A stretch of 64,000 nt of DNA from Methylosinus sp. Ce-a6 (lineage in GTDB: Bacteria; Pseudomonadota; Alphaproteobacteria; Rhizobiales; Beijerinckiaceae): assembly GCF_009811655.1 (NCBI RefSeq), contig NZ_BGJX01000007.1, positions 102,697-166,696 of the forward strand, read 5' to 3'. Position numbers and translations under genes: made by a program. The notes under the pieces are model-generated. The model was not told the DNA's origin. It ran no database searches and saw nothing but the letters and a program-made list of their open reading frames with translations. Shown piece after piece: positions 1 through 8,853 of the stretch; position 1 is the first letter of the stretch; every line of letters starts with the position of its first letter.

Positions 1-885
1 CTCATGCCCGATCTGCGCGGGCGCATCGCCGCCAATGAGCCGCTCGCGCCTTTCACCTGGTTTCGCGTCGGCGGGCCGGCGCAAATTCTCTTCGCGCCTG
101 CCGATGAGGCGGACCTCGCCTATTTCCTTTCGCGTCTGCCGCGCGGGATTCCGGTCATGGTCATCGGTCTCGGCTCCAACCTCATCGTGCGCGACGGCGG
201 CGTCGAGGGCGTCGTCGTGCGGCTGACCGCCAAGGGCTTCGGCGCGATAGAGGTGGAAGAGGGCGAGCGCATTCGCGTCGGCGCCGCCGTTCCGGACGTC
301 AAGCTGGCGCGCGCGGCGGCCGACGCCGGCATAGATGGGCTCGCCTTTTATCGCGGCATTCCGGGCGGCGTCGGCGGCGCGCTGCGCATGAACGCCGGCG
401 CCCATGGCGGCGAGACCAAGGATGCGCTGATCGAAGCGCGCGGCGTCGATCGATCGGGGACGGCGCGCGTCTTCGCCAACGCCGATCTCGGCTTGTCCTA
501 TCGCCATAGCGATGCGCCGGACGATGTGATCTTCACGCAGGCGCTCTATCAGGGCCGCAAGGGCGATCCTGCCGCGATCCTCGCCGAGATGGAGCGGATA
601 ACGCAAGCGCGAGAAGCCTCGCAGCCCATTCGCGAGAAGACCGGCGGCTCCACTTTCGCCAATCCGCCCGGCCATAAAGCATGGCGGCTCATCGACGCGG
701 CCGGCTGCCGCGGGCTCGTCATCGGCGACGCGCAGGTGAGCGAGATGCATTGCAACTTCCTCGTCAATCGCGGCCGGGCGACGGCGGCCGACGTCGAGGC
801 GCTGGGCGAAGAGGTGCGGCGGCGCGTTCAAGAGAAGAGCGGGATTCTCCTGCGCTGGGAGATCAAGCGGATCGGCGTCCCGTGA
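1..885 (+). CDS. murB: UDP-N-acetylmuramate dehydrogenase (5' end cut by window edge)
   Basis: Cytoplasmic flavoenzyme that reduces UDP-GlcNAc-enolpyruvate to UDP-MurNAc with NADPH in peptidoglycan precursor synthesis. The FAD-binding motif [12 protein letters not shown] lies near residue 56, the [20 protein letters not shown] block near 119-138, and the GGSTFANP segment carries the proton-donor serine of the family. The C-terminal LRWEIKRIG supplies the usual active-site glutamate. An ATG lies at base 4, but the frame is open to base 1 and the preceding leucine codon matches the usual family sequence just before the PELRGRL-like start, so the true start is probably upstream of the window. 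It is followed after 13 bases by an unrelated membrane protein gene rather than directly by ddl. Confidence 0.95.
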   Translation, partial: LMPDLRGRIAANEPLAPFTWFRVGGPAQILFAPADEADLAYFLSRLPRGIPVMVIGLGSNLIVRDGGVEGVVVRLTAKGFGAIEVEEGERIRVGAAVPDVKLARAAADAGIDGLAFYRGIPGGVGGALRMNAGAHGGETKDALIEARGVDRSGTARVFANADLGLSYRHSDAPDDVIFTQALYQGRKGDPAAILAEMERITQAREASQPIREKTGGSTFANPPGHKAWRLIDAAGCRGLVIGDAQVSEMHCNFLVNRGRATAADVEALGEEVRRRVQEKSGILLRWEIKRIGVP

Positions 886-898
886 GCAGGATCGTCGC

Positions 899-2419
899 AT
901 GAGCGTGACCGAGAGGAGCCCCGTCGCGCGGGCGGGCGACGAGCCGGACGGACTCGCGCAAGCGCTGTCGAGCCCCCGGCTCTGCGCCGCGCTCATCCTC
1001 CTCGCCGTCGCGCAGCAGCTCCTCGGCCATATCGACTGCGACGTCTCCTGGTTCCTCACTTTCGCCGAGAAAGTGCTGGACGGCCGCGTCGCCTATGTCG
1101 AGGTGAGCGATCCCAATCCGCCGGCGGCCTTTCTCTCGCTCATGCCCGCCGTGTGGCTCGCGCGCGCGCTGGCTCTCGCGCCGGAGGCGGTCGTCGCGGC
1201 GCTGGTCTTCGCCTTCGCGGCGGGCTCGGTCGGCTTCTCCTATTATCTGCTGCGCTCGGGCGCGGCGCGCAGCCGGCGCGATTGGATGCTGCTGCTCGAG
1301 GCCGCGATCTTTCTGCTGCTGGTCGCGCCCGAAATCGTCTTCGCCGAGCGCGAGCACATCGCCTTGCTCGCGCTTTTGCCGCTGCTCGCGACGCTGGCGG
1401 CGGGGGAGGGGCGCCGACCGCCCCCGCGCTGGGCGCGCATCATCGCCGGTCTCGGCGGCGGAGCCGCGGTCGCGCTGAAGCCGCATTTCGCGCTCGCCAT
1501 AGCGCTGCCGGCTCTGGCCATCGCCTGGCGCGAGCGATCTATGCGCGTTCTATGGCGGGACGCGCTCGTCGCGGCGGCGCTCGCGGCCGTGGGCGTGACG
1601 GGCGCGACGCTCCTCGCCTTTCCGGCCTATGTCACGCAGGCGCTGCCGCTCGCGCTCGAGGTCTATGGGGCGGCGCGCGACGATCTCGCCCATTTCCTCG
1701 GCCATTCGCTCGCGCTCGCCTATGCGGCGCTCTTCGCCGGCTTTCTCCTCGCCGCGCGCGGCGTCGTCCTCGGACGCGCGACGCTCGTCGCGCTTTTGTC
1801 CTCGCTCGGCTTTTTCGCGGCCTTTCTCATTCAGGGGAAGGGCTGGATGAATCACGCCTATCCGGCGCTCGTTCTGCTGCTCCTCGCCTGGACCTTTCTC
1901 GCGCTGAACGATCGCGCTCCGCCGATGGGCGCGAAACATGCGCTGATAAAATTCCTATTCCTGCCGGCGCTGCTCGCCGCGCCGGCCTATTTCGGCGTCG
2001 TGGAGCAGCTGAGCGACCGCGAGGAGCATGAGGGCCTGCTCGACGCCGTCGCGCGCGTCGCGCCGCCGCATCCGCGCGTCGCGACGATCGCGAGCCAGCT
2101 CGATTTCGGCCATCCGCTCGTGCGCCGGCTCGGCGGCGAATGGGTCGGCCGGCAGAATGCGCTATGGACGACGGCGGCGGTCGGCAAGCTGCTGGACAGG
2201 GCGGTCCCGCGGCAGCGCGCGCGGCTGGAGGCGCGGCGCAGCGCCGATCTCGCCGCCCTCGCGGACGACATTCGCGAGGGGCGGCCAGATATCATCGTCG
2301 CCGAAGATCGGGCCACGCGGGAATGGGTGCTGAAGCGGCCGGAAATGGCCGGGGCGCTCGATTCCTACAGGCTGGCGAAACATGTCGGAGATATCGAGAT
2401 TTGGCGGCGGGCGGAGTGA
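899..2419 (+). CDS. polytopic membrane protein, GT-C glycosyltransferase-like
   Basis: 506-residue protein of unknown function with about ten hydrophobic segments. The first periplasmic loop contains DCDVSWFLTFAEKVLDG followed by AYVEVSDPNPPAAF, which resembles the acidic first-loop signature of GT-C enzymes (ArnT/GT39 type) using polyprenyl-phosphate sugars. The C-terminal 130 residues are soluble and probably periplasmic. A GCAGGA-like ribosome-binding site precedes the ATG. It is co-directional with murB and sits inside the cell-wall gene cluster, so a role in envelope glycan modification is an inference only. No sugar or acceptor can be assigned; a plain hypothetical membrane protein is the cautious alternative. 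Confidence 0.75.
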   Translation: MSVTERSPVARAGDEPDGLAQALSSPRLCAALILLAVAQQLLGHIDCDVSWFLTFAEKVLDGRVAYVEVSDPNPPAAFLSLMPAVWLARALALAPEAVVAALVFAFAAGSVGFSYYLLRSGAARSRRDWMLLLEAAIFLLLVAPEIVFAEREHIALLALLPLLATLAAGEGRRPPPRWARIIAGLGGGAAVALKPHFALAIALPALAIAWRERSMRVLWRDALVAAALAAVGVTGATLLAFPAYVTQALPLALEVYGAARDDLAHFLGHSLALAYAALFAGFLLAARGVVLGRATLVALLSSLGFFAAFLIQGKGWMNHAYPALVLLLLAWTFLALNDRAPPMGAKHALIKFLFLPALLAAPAYFGVVEQLSDREEHEGLLDAVARVAPPHPRVATIASQLDFGHPLVRRLGGEWVGRQNALWTTAAVGKLLDRAVPRQRARLEARRSADLAALADDIREGRPDIIVAEDRATREWVLKRPEMAGALDSYRLAKHVGDIEIWRRAE

Positions 2420-2451
2420 GAGGCTGGACTTGGGCGCCGGCCGGTCTATAG

Positions 2452-2491
2452 TAAGGCGGTAAGGCGGTAAGGCGGTAAGGCGGTAAGACGG
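2452..2491 (+). repeat. 8-bp tandem repeat array (TAAGGCGG)x5
   Basis: Four perfect TAAGGCGG units followed by one TAAGACGG unit, directly downstream of the membrane protein gene. The period of 8 is not a multiple of three and the array lies between genes, so copy number could vary without affecting a protein. Confidence 0.9.
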
Positions 2492-2555
2492 TTTCCGGGT
2501 TGATCGCTTCGTGAGGCGTTCGCCGCCTTCCTTCTCCCCGCTCGCGGGGAGAGGG

Positions 2556-2595
2556 GTGAGTAGAAAGAACGCTACTCACTACTCACCACTCACTC
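2556..2595. repeat. GTGAGTAG-type palindromic repeat
   Basis: GTGAGTAG at 2556-2563 and CTACTCAC at 2572-2579 form a perfect 8-bp inverted repeat with an 8-base loop, continued by ACTCACCACTCACT. The same motif set recurs inside uvrA (34806-34870) and beside glmM (59697-59815). Confidence 0.75.
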
Positions 2596-2602
2596 TTCGC
2601 GT

Positions 2603-2706
2603 GAGAGTGGGGAGGATGCGCCCCAATCACGCGGAAACCAAGAGGTCAAGGAGCGTGAGTGGGGGGGATGCGCCCCAATCACGCGGAAACCAAGAGGTCA
2701 AGGAGC
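2603..2706 (+). repeat. 52-bp tandem duplication carrying a ribosome-binding site
   Basis: Two near-identical copies (about 2603-2654 and 2655-2706) lie immediately upstream of the antitoxin gene. Each ends in AAGGAGCG. The second AAGGAG (2700-2705) is eight bases from the antitoxin ATG. The first AAGGAG (2648-2653) is followed by an out-of-register ATG at 2668, so the duplication leaves a decoy start upstream of the real one. Confidence 0.85.
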
Positions 2707-2713
2707 GCGAGCC

Positions 2714-2950
2714 ATGCCGTCCGCCAGGCGCCAGACGGTCTATTCGAAGGTTTCCGTGAAGAGCCAGACCGTGCTGCCCGCCGAGGTCCGCGAGCGCCTG
2801 CGCATCAAGCCGGGCGACCGGCTGCGCTATGTGATCGACGAGACCGGCGTGCGGATCGAGCGCGGCGCGCCGAATGAGGAAGACGATCCCTTCGCGACTT
2901 TCACCGAATGGGCGAGCGACGCCGACGACGAAGCCTATGCCGACCTTTGA
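2714..2950 (+). CDS. AbrB/MazE (PrlF-like) antitoxin
   Basis: 78-residue DNA-binding antitoxin. Residues 9-47 form an AbrB/SpoVT swapped-hairpin domain (KVSVKSQTVLPAEVRERLRI followed by KPGDRLRYVID). The acidic tail (EEDDPFATFTEWASDADDEA) is the kind of flexible segment that wraps the toxin. AAGGAG lies eight bases before the ATG. The toxin gene begins 31 bases downstream, or overlaps if an earlier start is used. By family, the complex with the toxin should repress this promoter. It lies inside the murB-ddl interval, where alphaproteobacteria do not normally carry a toxin-antitoxin module. Confidence 0.85.
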   Translation: MPSARRQTVYSKVSVKSQTVLPAEVRERLRIKPGDRLRYVIDETGVRIERGAPNEEDDPFATFTEWASDADDEAYADL

Positions 2951-2981
2951 GGGAGCGCTGGCCGATCCTGGCGAGAGCGAA

Positions 2982-3353
2982 ATGACGCGCTATGCGCCTG
3001 GCGACGTGGTCGTCGTGCCCTTTCCCTATTCAGACCGCTTCGCGGAAAAGCGGCGGCCGGCGCTGGTCGTCTCGAACGACGAGGTGATGTCGGCCGGATT
3101 TCTCTGGCTCGTCATGATCACGACGGAGCAGAATTCCGGCATGGACCATGACATGCCGATCGAAGATCTGTCAGCCGCCGGGCTTTCGAGTCCGTCGATC
3201 GTGCGGCCCCTCAAGATCGCCAACGTCGAGCCCTCCCGGATCGTGCGGCGCGCCGGACGCCTCGGAGCCGAGCAGGCCGAAGCGGTGTTCGAAGCGGTTC
3301 GTTCCTTCATCGGGCGAAGATCGCCCGCCAAACCACGTAAAGGCGTCTCATGA
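2982..3353 (+). CDS. MazF/PemK-type toxin
   Basis: 123-residue protein of the MazF/PemK (CcdB-fold) endoribonuclease family. It starts [18 protein letters not shown], then [10 protein letters not shown], the usual barrel strands of this family, and ends with a helical [14 protein letters not shown] segment. The ATG at 2982 is preceded by GCGAGAG. An in-frame ATG at 2937 would overlap the antitoxin end and add 15 residues that do not look like the family. The stop codon overlaps the ddl start as ATGA (3350-3353), so ddl translation is probably coupled to the toxin. mRNA cleavage is known for the family; substrate specificity here is unknown. Confidence 0.85.
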   Translation: MTRYAPGDVVVVPFPYSDRFAEKRRPALVVSNDEVMSAGFLWLVMITTEQNSGMDHDMPIEDLSAAGLSSPSIVRPLKIANVEPSRIVRRAGRLGAEQAEAVFEAVRSFIGRRSPAKPRKGVS

Positions 3354-4285
3354 CTGCTCACGTCGCCGTTCACGTCGCCGTTCTGATGGGCGGATTCTCC
3401 TCCGAGCGAGAGGTCTCGCTGCGGTCGGGCGAGGCGAGCGCCGAGGCGCTGGAGAGCGTCGGCTATCGCGTCTCCCGCGTCGACGTCGGCCGCGACGTCG
3501 CCGAGGTCCTGGCGAAGCTCTCGCCGGACGTCGCCTTCAACGCGCTGCACGGACGCTTCGGAGAGGACGGCGCCATTCAGGGCGTGCTGGAGATTTTGCG
3601 CATCCCCTATACGCATTCGGGCGTGCTCGCCTCCTCGCTGGCGATGAAGAAGGATGTCGCCAAGAGCGTCATGGCGGCGGCCGGCGTGCCGGTTCCGCGC
3701 GGCCGCGTGCTGCATCGCCTCGAGGCCGCCAAGGCCCATGCGCTGGAGCCCCCTTACGTGTTGAAGCCGGTCAGCGAGGGATCGTCCTTCGGCGTGTTCA
3801 TCGTCAAGGAGGGGCGCTCGCATCCGCCGCAGGAGCTCGCGAGCGCCGATTGGCGGCACGGCGATTACATGCTCGCGGAGAATTTCGTCGACGGCCGCGA
3901 GCTCACCTGCGCGGTGATGGGCGACCGCGCGCTCGACGTCATCGAGATACTCCCCGTGTCGGAGGACTTCTATGGTTTCGACGCGAAATACGCGAAAGGC
4001 GGCTCGAAACACGTGCTTCCGGCGAATCTTAAACAAAATATTTACCAAGAGGTCCAACAGTTGGCGCTCGAGGCTCATCGAGCTCTCGGCTGTCGCGGCG
4101 TCAGCCGCGCGGATTTTCGATACGACGATCGCCCCGGAGGCACGGGCGAGCTCGTCGTGCTGGAGGTCAACACGCAGCCGGGCATGACCGAGACCTCGCT
4201 GGTTCCCGAAATGGCGGCCCACGCCGGATATTCGTTTGGCGAGCTCGTAAGATGGATGGTGGAAGACGCGTCCTGCGATCGTTGA
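3350..4285 (+). CDS. ddl: D-alanine--D-alanine ligase
   Basis: 311-residue ATP-grasp enzyme joining two D-alanines for the peptidoglycan pentapeptide. Visible motifs are [17 protein letters not shown] at the N terminus, [14 protein letters not shown], the ATP-grasp loop [14 protein letters not shown], the DFYGFDAKY element and the metal-binding [13 protein letters not shown] near the C terminus. Length is normal for DdlB. The start overlaps the upstream toxin stop by four bases and the 3' end overlaps ftsQ by 34 bases, so the gene is embedded in one transcript. A short AT-rich patch near 4020-4058 (codons for NLKQNIYQ) stands out against the surrounding codon use. Confidence 0.95.
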   Translation: MTAHVAVHVAVLMGGFSSEREVSLRSGEASAEALESVGYRVSRVDVGRDVAEVLAKLSPDVAFNALHGRFGEDGAIQGVLEILRIPYTHSGVLASSLAMKKDVAKSVMAAAGVPVPRGRVLHRLEAAKAHALEPPYVLKPVSEGSSFGVFIVKEGRSHPPQELASADWRHGDYMLAENFVDGRELTCAVMGDRALDVIEILPVSEDFYGFDAKYAKGGSKHVLPANLKQNIYQEVQQLALEAHRALGCRGVSRADFRYDDRPGGTGELVVLEVNTQPGMTETSLVPEMAAHAGYSFGELVRWMVEDASCDR

Positions 4286-5277
4286 GGGAGCCTGTCGAGG
4301 CTCTCTTCGATGTCGCGCGTCCGCGTCCCGTCCAAACCGGCTCCATCCAAGTCGGCTCCATCCAGGTCGGCGCCTACGCCGCCCCTTACGGGAATCCCGT
4401 CGCCTCCCAGCCCGCCGAGCGGCGTCCGCGCCCGCCGGCTAGCGCCGCTCCCCGTCCGGCGCGCGGCCTGTCGCGGCTCGCCGCTCTGCCCGGAATCGGA
4501 ACGGCGGCGCTCGCTCTCCTCTTCGGCGGCGTCGGCGCCGCGGGCTTCGTGCAGAACGGCGGCTATGACGAATTCGTCGCGCGCAATGGCGCGCCGCGCG
4601 ACATTGTCGCGCGCGCGCTCGGCTTCTCTATCGAGGTGGTGACGATCAGCGGGCTCGGCGAGGTGAGCGAGAGCGACGTGCTCGCCGCCTCGGGCGTCAA
4701 GCCGACGCATTCGCTGCTCTTCCTCGACCCCGAGACGATCCGCGCTCGGCTGACGGCCTTGCCGCTCGTCGAGAGCGCGCGCGTGCTGAAGCTCTATCCC
4801 GACCGGCTGGTCATCGCGCTCGAGGGGCGAAGGCCCTTCGCGCTCTGGCAGCGCGACGGCCAGCTCTCGGTCGTCGCCGCCGACGGCGTCGTCATCGACG
4901 AAATGCGCGACGAGCGATTCTTGGGGCTGCCCTTCGTCGTCGGCGAAGGCGCGGAGAAGCGGCTCGACGAATATATGCGCCTGCTCGAGGCCGCCGGCGA
5001 CCTCAAATCGCGCGTGCGCGCCGGCGTGCTCGTCTCCAAGCGGCGCTGGTCGCTCGACATGACCAATGGCGTCGAAGTGAAGCTTCCCGAGCAGGAGCCG
5101 GAGGTCGCGCTCGCGCTGCTGCAGCGGCTCCAGCGCGAGGCCAGGATCCTCGACAAGGATGTGATCTCGATCGATTTGCGCACGCAAGGACGCGTCGCGG
5201 CGCGCCTCTCGGAGGAGGCGGCCGCCGCGCGCGCGGCCGCGGCTTCGCGCAATTCACACAAGGGCGGCCAGACATGA
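4252..5277 (+). CDS. ftsQ: cell division protein FtsQ
   Basis: 341-residue bitopic divisome protein that links the cytoplasmic ring to septal wall synthesis. It has a proline-rich cytoplasmic tail of about 80 residues, one membrane span (around 81-103, [18 protein letters not shown]), a POTRA domain (around 125-195, ending [20 protein letters not shown]) and the beta domain. The tail holds a tandem repeat ([10 protein letters not shown]) from a 15-base duplication near 4340-4369. The first ATG overlaps the ddl end by 34 bases and has only a weak ribosome-binding site, so a start further in cannot be excluded. It overlaps ftsA as ATGA. Confidence 0.93.
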   Translation: MDGGRRVLRSLREPVEALFDVARPRPVQTGSIQVGSIQVGAYAAPYGNPVASQPAERRPRPPASAAPRPARGLSRLAALPGIGTAALALLFGGVGAAGFVQNGGYDEFVARNGAPRDIVARALGFSIEVVTISGLGEVSESDVLAASGVKPTHSLLFLDPETIRARLTALPLVESARVLKLYPDRLVIALEGRRPFALWQRDGQLSVVAADGVVIDEMRDERFLGLPFVVGEGAEKRLDEYMRLLEAAGDLKSRVRAGVLVSKRRWSLDMTNGVEVKLPEQEPEVALALLQRLQREARILDKDVISIDLRTQGRVAARLSEEAAAARAAAASRNSHKGGQT

Positions 5278-6587
5278 AGCCACATCTCTTCCCGCCGCGA
5301 ATGAAGCAGCTCGGCGCGCGCCGCAGCGCGACCATGGCCGTGCTCGACGTCGGCACGTCGAAGATCGCCTGTCTGATCGCGCGGCTGAGCCCGGTCGGCG
5401 ACGGCTCCCTGCGCGGGCGCACGCATCGCGCGCGCGTGCTCGGCATCGGGCATCAGCGCTCGCGCGGCGTGAAGGCCGGCCAGATCGTCGATATGGAGGA
5501 GGTCGAGAGCGCCGTCCGCCGCACCGTGGACGCGGCCGAGCGCATGGCCAAATCGCAGATCGATTCGATCATCGTCACCGCCTCGGGCGGGCGGCTCGCC
5601 TCGCAGCATTTCGCCGCCAAGACGCGCGTCTCCTCGGGCGCCGTCCAGACCGCCGACGTGCATCGCGTGCTCGAGGCCTCCGCCGCCCATGTGACGGAGC
5701 GCGGCCGCGTCGTCGTGCATTCGCTGCCCACCGGCTTCTCGCTCGACGGCTCCGGCGGCATTCGCGAGCCGGCCGGCATGGTCGGCGGCGAGCTCGGCGT
5801 CGATCTTCATGTCGCGAGCTGCGATCAGGCGGCGATGCGCAATCTGCTCGTCGCGGTGGAGCGCTGCCATCTCGGCATAGAAGCCGCCGCCGCGGCGCCT
5901 TACGTCGCCGGCCTCGCCGTGCTCGAGGCGGATGAGGCGGAGCTCGGCGCGATCGTCATCGACATGGGCGCCGGCGTCACCTCGCTCGCGGTGTTCGCGG
6001 GCGGCGCGCTCGCGCATGTCGACGCGGTGACGCTCGGCGGCAATCACATCACCATGGACATCGCCCGCGGCCTCGACTGCCGGCTGAGCGACGCCGAGCG
6101 GCTGAAGACGCTCTATGGCGCGGCGATCTCCTCGCCGTCGGACGATCGCGAGACGATCGCCTTCGATCATGTCGGCGAGAGCGGCGAGCATCCGGCCCAT
6201 GCGCCGAAGTCGCATCTCGTGCGCATCATTCGTCCGCGCGTCGAGGAGACGCTGGAATTTTTGCGCGATCGGCTGGCCGCGTCGGGCTACTCGGCTCATG
6301 CGGGGCGCCGCGTGGTGCTCACCGGCGGCGCCTGCCTGCTCACCGGCCTGCCGGAGGCGGCGCGGCGCATTCTGGGCGGCCAGGTGCGCGTCGGCCGTCC
6401 GGCCGGCATAGACGGCCTGCCCGAATCGGCCAGGAGCCCGGCTTTCGCCGCGGCCGTCGGCCTGCTCGTCTATCCGCAATTCTCGGGGCGCGAATATTTC
6501 GAGCCGCGGCGCGAGGCGGATCTGCGCGGGACCGGGACCAATGGCTACTTCTCTCGGGTCGGACAATGGTTGAGGGACAGTTTCTAG
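5274..6587 (+). CDS. ftsA: cell division protein FtsA
   Basis: 437-residue actin-fold ATPase that tethers FtsZ filaments to the membrane. The phosphate-1 segment [17 protein letters not shown] is near residues 22-38, the SHS2 insert covers roughly 95-175, and [20 protein letters not shown] is the phosphate-2 segment. The final residues [14 protein letters not shown] form the amphipathic membrane-targeting helix. The start overlaps the ftsQ stop (ATGA at 5274-5277), implying translational coupling. ftsZ follows after 97 bases. Confidence 0.96.
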   Translation: MKPHLFPPRMKQLGARRSATMAVLDVGTSKIACLIARLSPVGDGSLRGRTHRARVLGIGHQRSRGVKAGQIVDMEEVESAVRRTVDAAERMAKSQIDSIIVTASGGRLASQHFAAKTRVSSGAVQTADVHRVLEASAAHVTERGRVVVHSLPTGFSLDGSGGIREPAGMVGGELGVDLHVASCDQAAMRNLLVAVERCHLGIEAAAAAPYVAGLAVLEADEAELGAIVIDMGAGVTSLAVFAGGALAHVDAVTLGGNHITMDIARGLDCRLSDAERLKTLYGAAISSPSDDRETIAFDHVGESGEHPAHAPKSHLVRIIRPRVEETLEFLRDRLAASGYSAHAGRRVVLTGGACLLTGLPEAARRILGGQVRVGRPAGIDGLPESARSPAFAAAVGLLVYPQFSGREYFEPRREADLRGTGTNGYFSRVGQWLRDSF

Positions 6588-6684
6588 AGGATTTCGAGCA
6601 AGGAGAGCGAGGCGCGCGTCGGCGAAGCGCTCCGGGGACGACACCGACGCCAAGTCGCTTACAAATCAGTCGAAAGGTCTGACG

Positions 6685-8394
6685 ATGACGATCAATCTCA
6701 AGGCGCCCGAGCTCCGGGAATTGAAGCCCCGCATATTGGTGTGCGGCATCGGCGGCGGCGGCGGCAACGCCGTCAACAATATGATCATGTCGGGCCTGTC
6801 GGGCGTGGACTTCCTCGTCGCCAACACCGACGCGCAGGCGCTCGCCTCGGCGCGCGCCGAGCGCATCATCCAGATGGGCCTGCAGGTGACGGAAGGCCTC
6901 GGCGCCGGGGCGCAGCCGGAAGTCGGCCGCGCCGCGGCGGAAGAGGCCAAGGACGAGATCCGCGACCATCTCTCCGGCGCTCACATGGTGTTCGTCACCG
7001 CCGGCATGGGCGGCGGCACCGGCACGGGCGCGGCGCCGGTCATCGCGGCGATCGCGCGCGAGATGGGCATTCTCACCGTCGGCGTCGTGACCAAGCCCTT
7101 CCATTTCGAGGGCCAGCGGCGCCTGCGCATCGCCGAGAGCGGCATCGCCGAATTGCAGAAGTCGGTCGACACGCTGATCATCATCCCGAATCAGAATCTC
7201 TTCCGCATCGCCACGGAGAAGACGACCTTCGCCGACGCCTTCGCCATGGCCGATCAGGTGCTCTACTCGGGCGTCGCGTCTGTCACCGACCTCATGGTCA
7301 AGGAAGGCCTCATCAATCTCGACTTCGCCGATGTGCGCTCGATCATGCGCGGCATGGGCAAGGCGATGATGGGCACGGGCGAGGCGACCGGCGAGCGTCG
7401 CGCGAGCCTCGCGGCCGAGGCGGCCATCGCCAATCCGCTGCTCGACGAAGTGTCGATGAAGGGGGCCCGCGGCCTGCTCATCTCCATCACCGGCGGCAAT
7501 GATCTCACCCTCTACGAGGTGGACGAGGCGGCGAGCCGCATCCGCCAGGAGGTGGACGAGGACGCCAATATCATCCTCGGCGCGACCTTCGACTCCTCGC
7601 TCGAAGGCGTCGTGCGCGTGTCGGTGGTGGCGACGGGCATCGATCTGCCCAGCGCCGCCGCCGAGGACGCCGCCGCCGCCGAAGCCCGCGTGCTGGAGGC
7701 CGCCGAGCGGCTGCGCGCGCAGGTCGCCGCGCAGAGCCGCATCGTCGTCTCGCAGCCCGTCGCCGAGCCCGCTCCGCAGCCGGCGCCGCAGGCCTATGCG
7801 CCGCAGGCCTATGCGGGCGAGGCTGCGCCGGCTCCGATCGAGCGGCAGCCCTCGCCCTATTACGGCGAGCCGCCGCAGGCGCCCGTCGCCTCCCGCGACG
7901 TCTATCTGGAGCAGGTCGCGACGCGTCCGGTCTATGCGCCGGAGCCCGCTCCCGCGCCGGCTCCGGCGATGGAGGCGCATGAGCCCTATATTCCGCCGGC
8001 CGCCGAGCTGCCGCGCATGCGCATGCCGCAGATCGAGGATTTCCCGCGGCCGGTGCAGGAGCAATATCGCCAGGCGCGCGGCGAGGCCGCCCAGGCGCCG
8101 GAGGCCGCCCGCCGCCGCACGCTGCTGGAGCGCCTCGCCTCCTTCGGCGCGAGCCGCCAGGAGGATGCGATGCAGGGAGCCCCCGCCGCGCCGCGCCCGC
8201 CGCAGCGCCCGCAGGCTCCCGCTCCTTCGCAGAACCCTGCGGAATACGCCAAGCGCCCGGCCGCGCCGGCTCCGCAGCAGGCGGGAGGCCACGCCGGCCT
8301 CGATCCGCACGGCCGCCGCGTCGCGCCGGTCCGCTCGATCGAGGACGAGCAGCTCGAAATCCCGGCCTTTCTGCGCCGGCAGATCAACAGCTGA
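6685..8394 (+). CDS. ftsZ: cell division protein FtsZ, long-tailed form
   Basis: 569-residue tubulin-like GTPase forming the division ring. [11 protein letters not shown] lies near residue 22 and the tubulin signature [10 protein letters not shown] near 110. The T7 loop segment [11 protein letters not shown] is present. After the core (about residue 320) comes a linker of some 220 residues rich in Pro, Ala, Gln and Glu. The conserved C-terminal peptide ([13 protein letters not shown]) binds FtsA and other tethers. The long linker is typical of Hyphomicrobiales, where FtsZ is far longer than the 383-residue E. coli protein. A GGTCTG-containing leader precedes the ATG; a terminator lies at 8687. 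Confidence 0.98.
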   Translation: MTINLKAPELRELKPRILVCGIGGGGGNAVNNMIMSGLSGVDFLVANTDAQALASARAERIIQMGLQVTEGLGAGAQPEVGRAAAEEAKDEIRDHLSGAHMVFVTAGMGGGTGTGAAPVIAAIAREMGILTVGVVTKPFHFEGQRRLRIAESGIAELQKSVDTLIIIPNQNLFRIATEKTTFADAFAMADQVLYSGVASVTDLMVKEGLINLDFADVRSIMRGMGKAMMGTGEATGERRASLAAEAAIANPLLDEVSMKGARGLLISITGGNDLTLYEVDEAASRIRQEVDEDANIILGATFDSSLEGVVRVSVVATGIDLPSAAAEDAAAAEARVLEAAERLRAQVAAQSRIVVSQPVAEPAPQPAPQAYAPQAYAGEAAPAPIERQPSPYYGEPPQAPVASRDVYLEQVATRPVYAPEPAPAPAPAMEAHEPYIPPAAELPRMRMPQIEDFPRPVQEQYRQARGEAAQAPEAARRRTLLERLASFGASRQEDAMQGAPAAPRPPQRPQAPAPSQNPAEYAKRPAAPAPQQAGGHAGLDPHGRRVAPVRSIEDEQLEIPAFLRRQINS

Positions 8395-8401
8395 GTCCCT
8401 T

Positions 8402-8640
8402 TCCACCCTCCCCTTCAGGGGGAGGGTCGGCCGGCGAAGCCGGACGGGGTGGGGTGAAGCCCCGAGACTCGGGAAGCACCCCCACCCGAGCGCCTTCGGC
8501 GCTCGACCTCCCCCCTCGGAGGCTATCGGATTCACACATCGCGAGACGCTGTGGCCGTCATGGCCGGGCTTGTCCCGGCCAAGACGTCGCGGGGGCGAGG
8601 AAAATGTGTGCATTCGATAGCCTTTCGAGGGGGAGGTGGG
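8402..8640. repeat. palindromic intergenic repeat (family A), interrupted by a nested element
   Basis: Begins with the hairpin CCTCCCCTTCAGGGGGAGGG, then GGTCGGCCGGCGAAGCCGGACGG, and ends GGGGGAGGTGGG. An uninterrupted copy of the same unit lies at 42254-42383 and a partial copy at 51302-51366. Here the last hairpin is split by a 100-bp element (8522-8621). Confidence 0.85.
8522..8621 (+). mobile_element. 100-bp MITE-like element, copy 1
   Basis: Starts GCTATCGGATTCACACAT and ends with the near-complement (ATGTGTGCATTCGATAGC), giving 18-bp terminal inverted repeats with two mismatches. The centre is the palindrome GGCCGGGCTTGTCCCGGCC. Reverse-complemented, it differs from the copy at 18779-18878 by a single base. 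It encodes no protein, so any movement would need a transposase in trans. It sits exactly in the centre of the terminal hairpin of a family A repeat. Confidence 0.8.
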
Positions 8641-8686
8641 AGCGCCGCGCCGCGGCAGGGCGCCGGGTTTCCGAGCCGCTTTTGCG

Positions 8687-8716
8687 AAAGGCCCGCTTCG
8701 GCGGGCCTTTCTCGTT
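8687..8716 (+). terminator. rho-independent terminator downstream of ftsZ
   Basis: Perfect 10-bp stem AAAGGCCCGC / GCGGGCCTTT closed by a TTCG tetraloop and followed by CTCGTT. It should separate ftsZ from lpxC transcription. Confidence 0.75.
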
Positions 8717-8853
8717 CGGGGCGGCTGTAACATTCTGTAAAAAACCGTGACTGGAGCCGCGCCGCGGCGCGGATTATCTTGCGCGGGCGCCGAACGGCCA
8801 CAATCGCGCGCGACGAGGCGCGTCGGCCTTGCCGGGAGTGAGAACGAAATTTC

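Noticed and set aside
2603..2706. Possible CRISPR-like direct repeats
   Set aside because: Only two adjacent copies without unique spacers; no cas genes in the window.
2511..2759. Short plus-strand frame through the repeat cluster upstream of the antitoxin
   Set aside because: Made of the tandem duplication and palindromic repeat and runs into the antitoxin in another frame.
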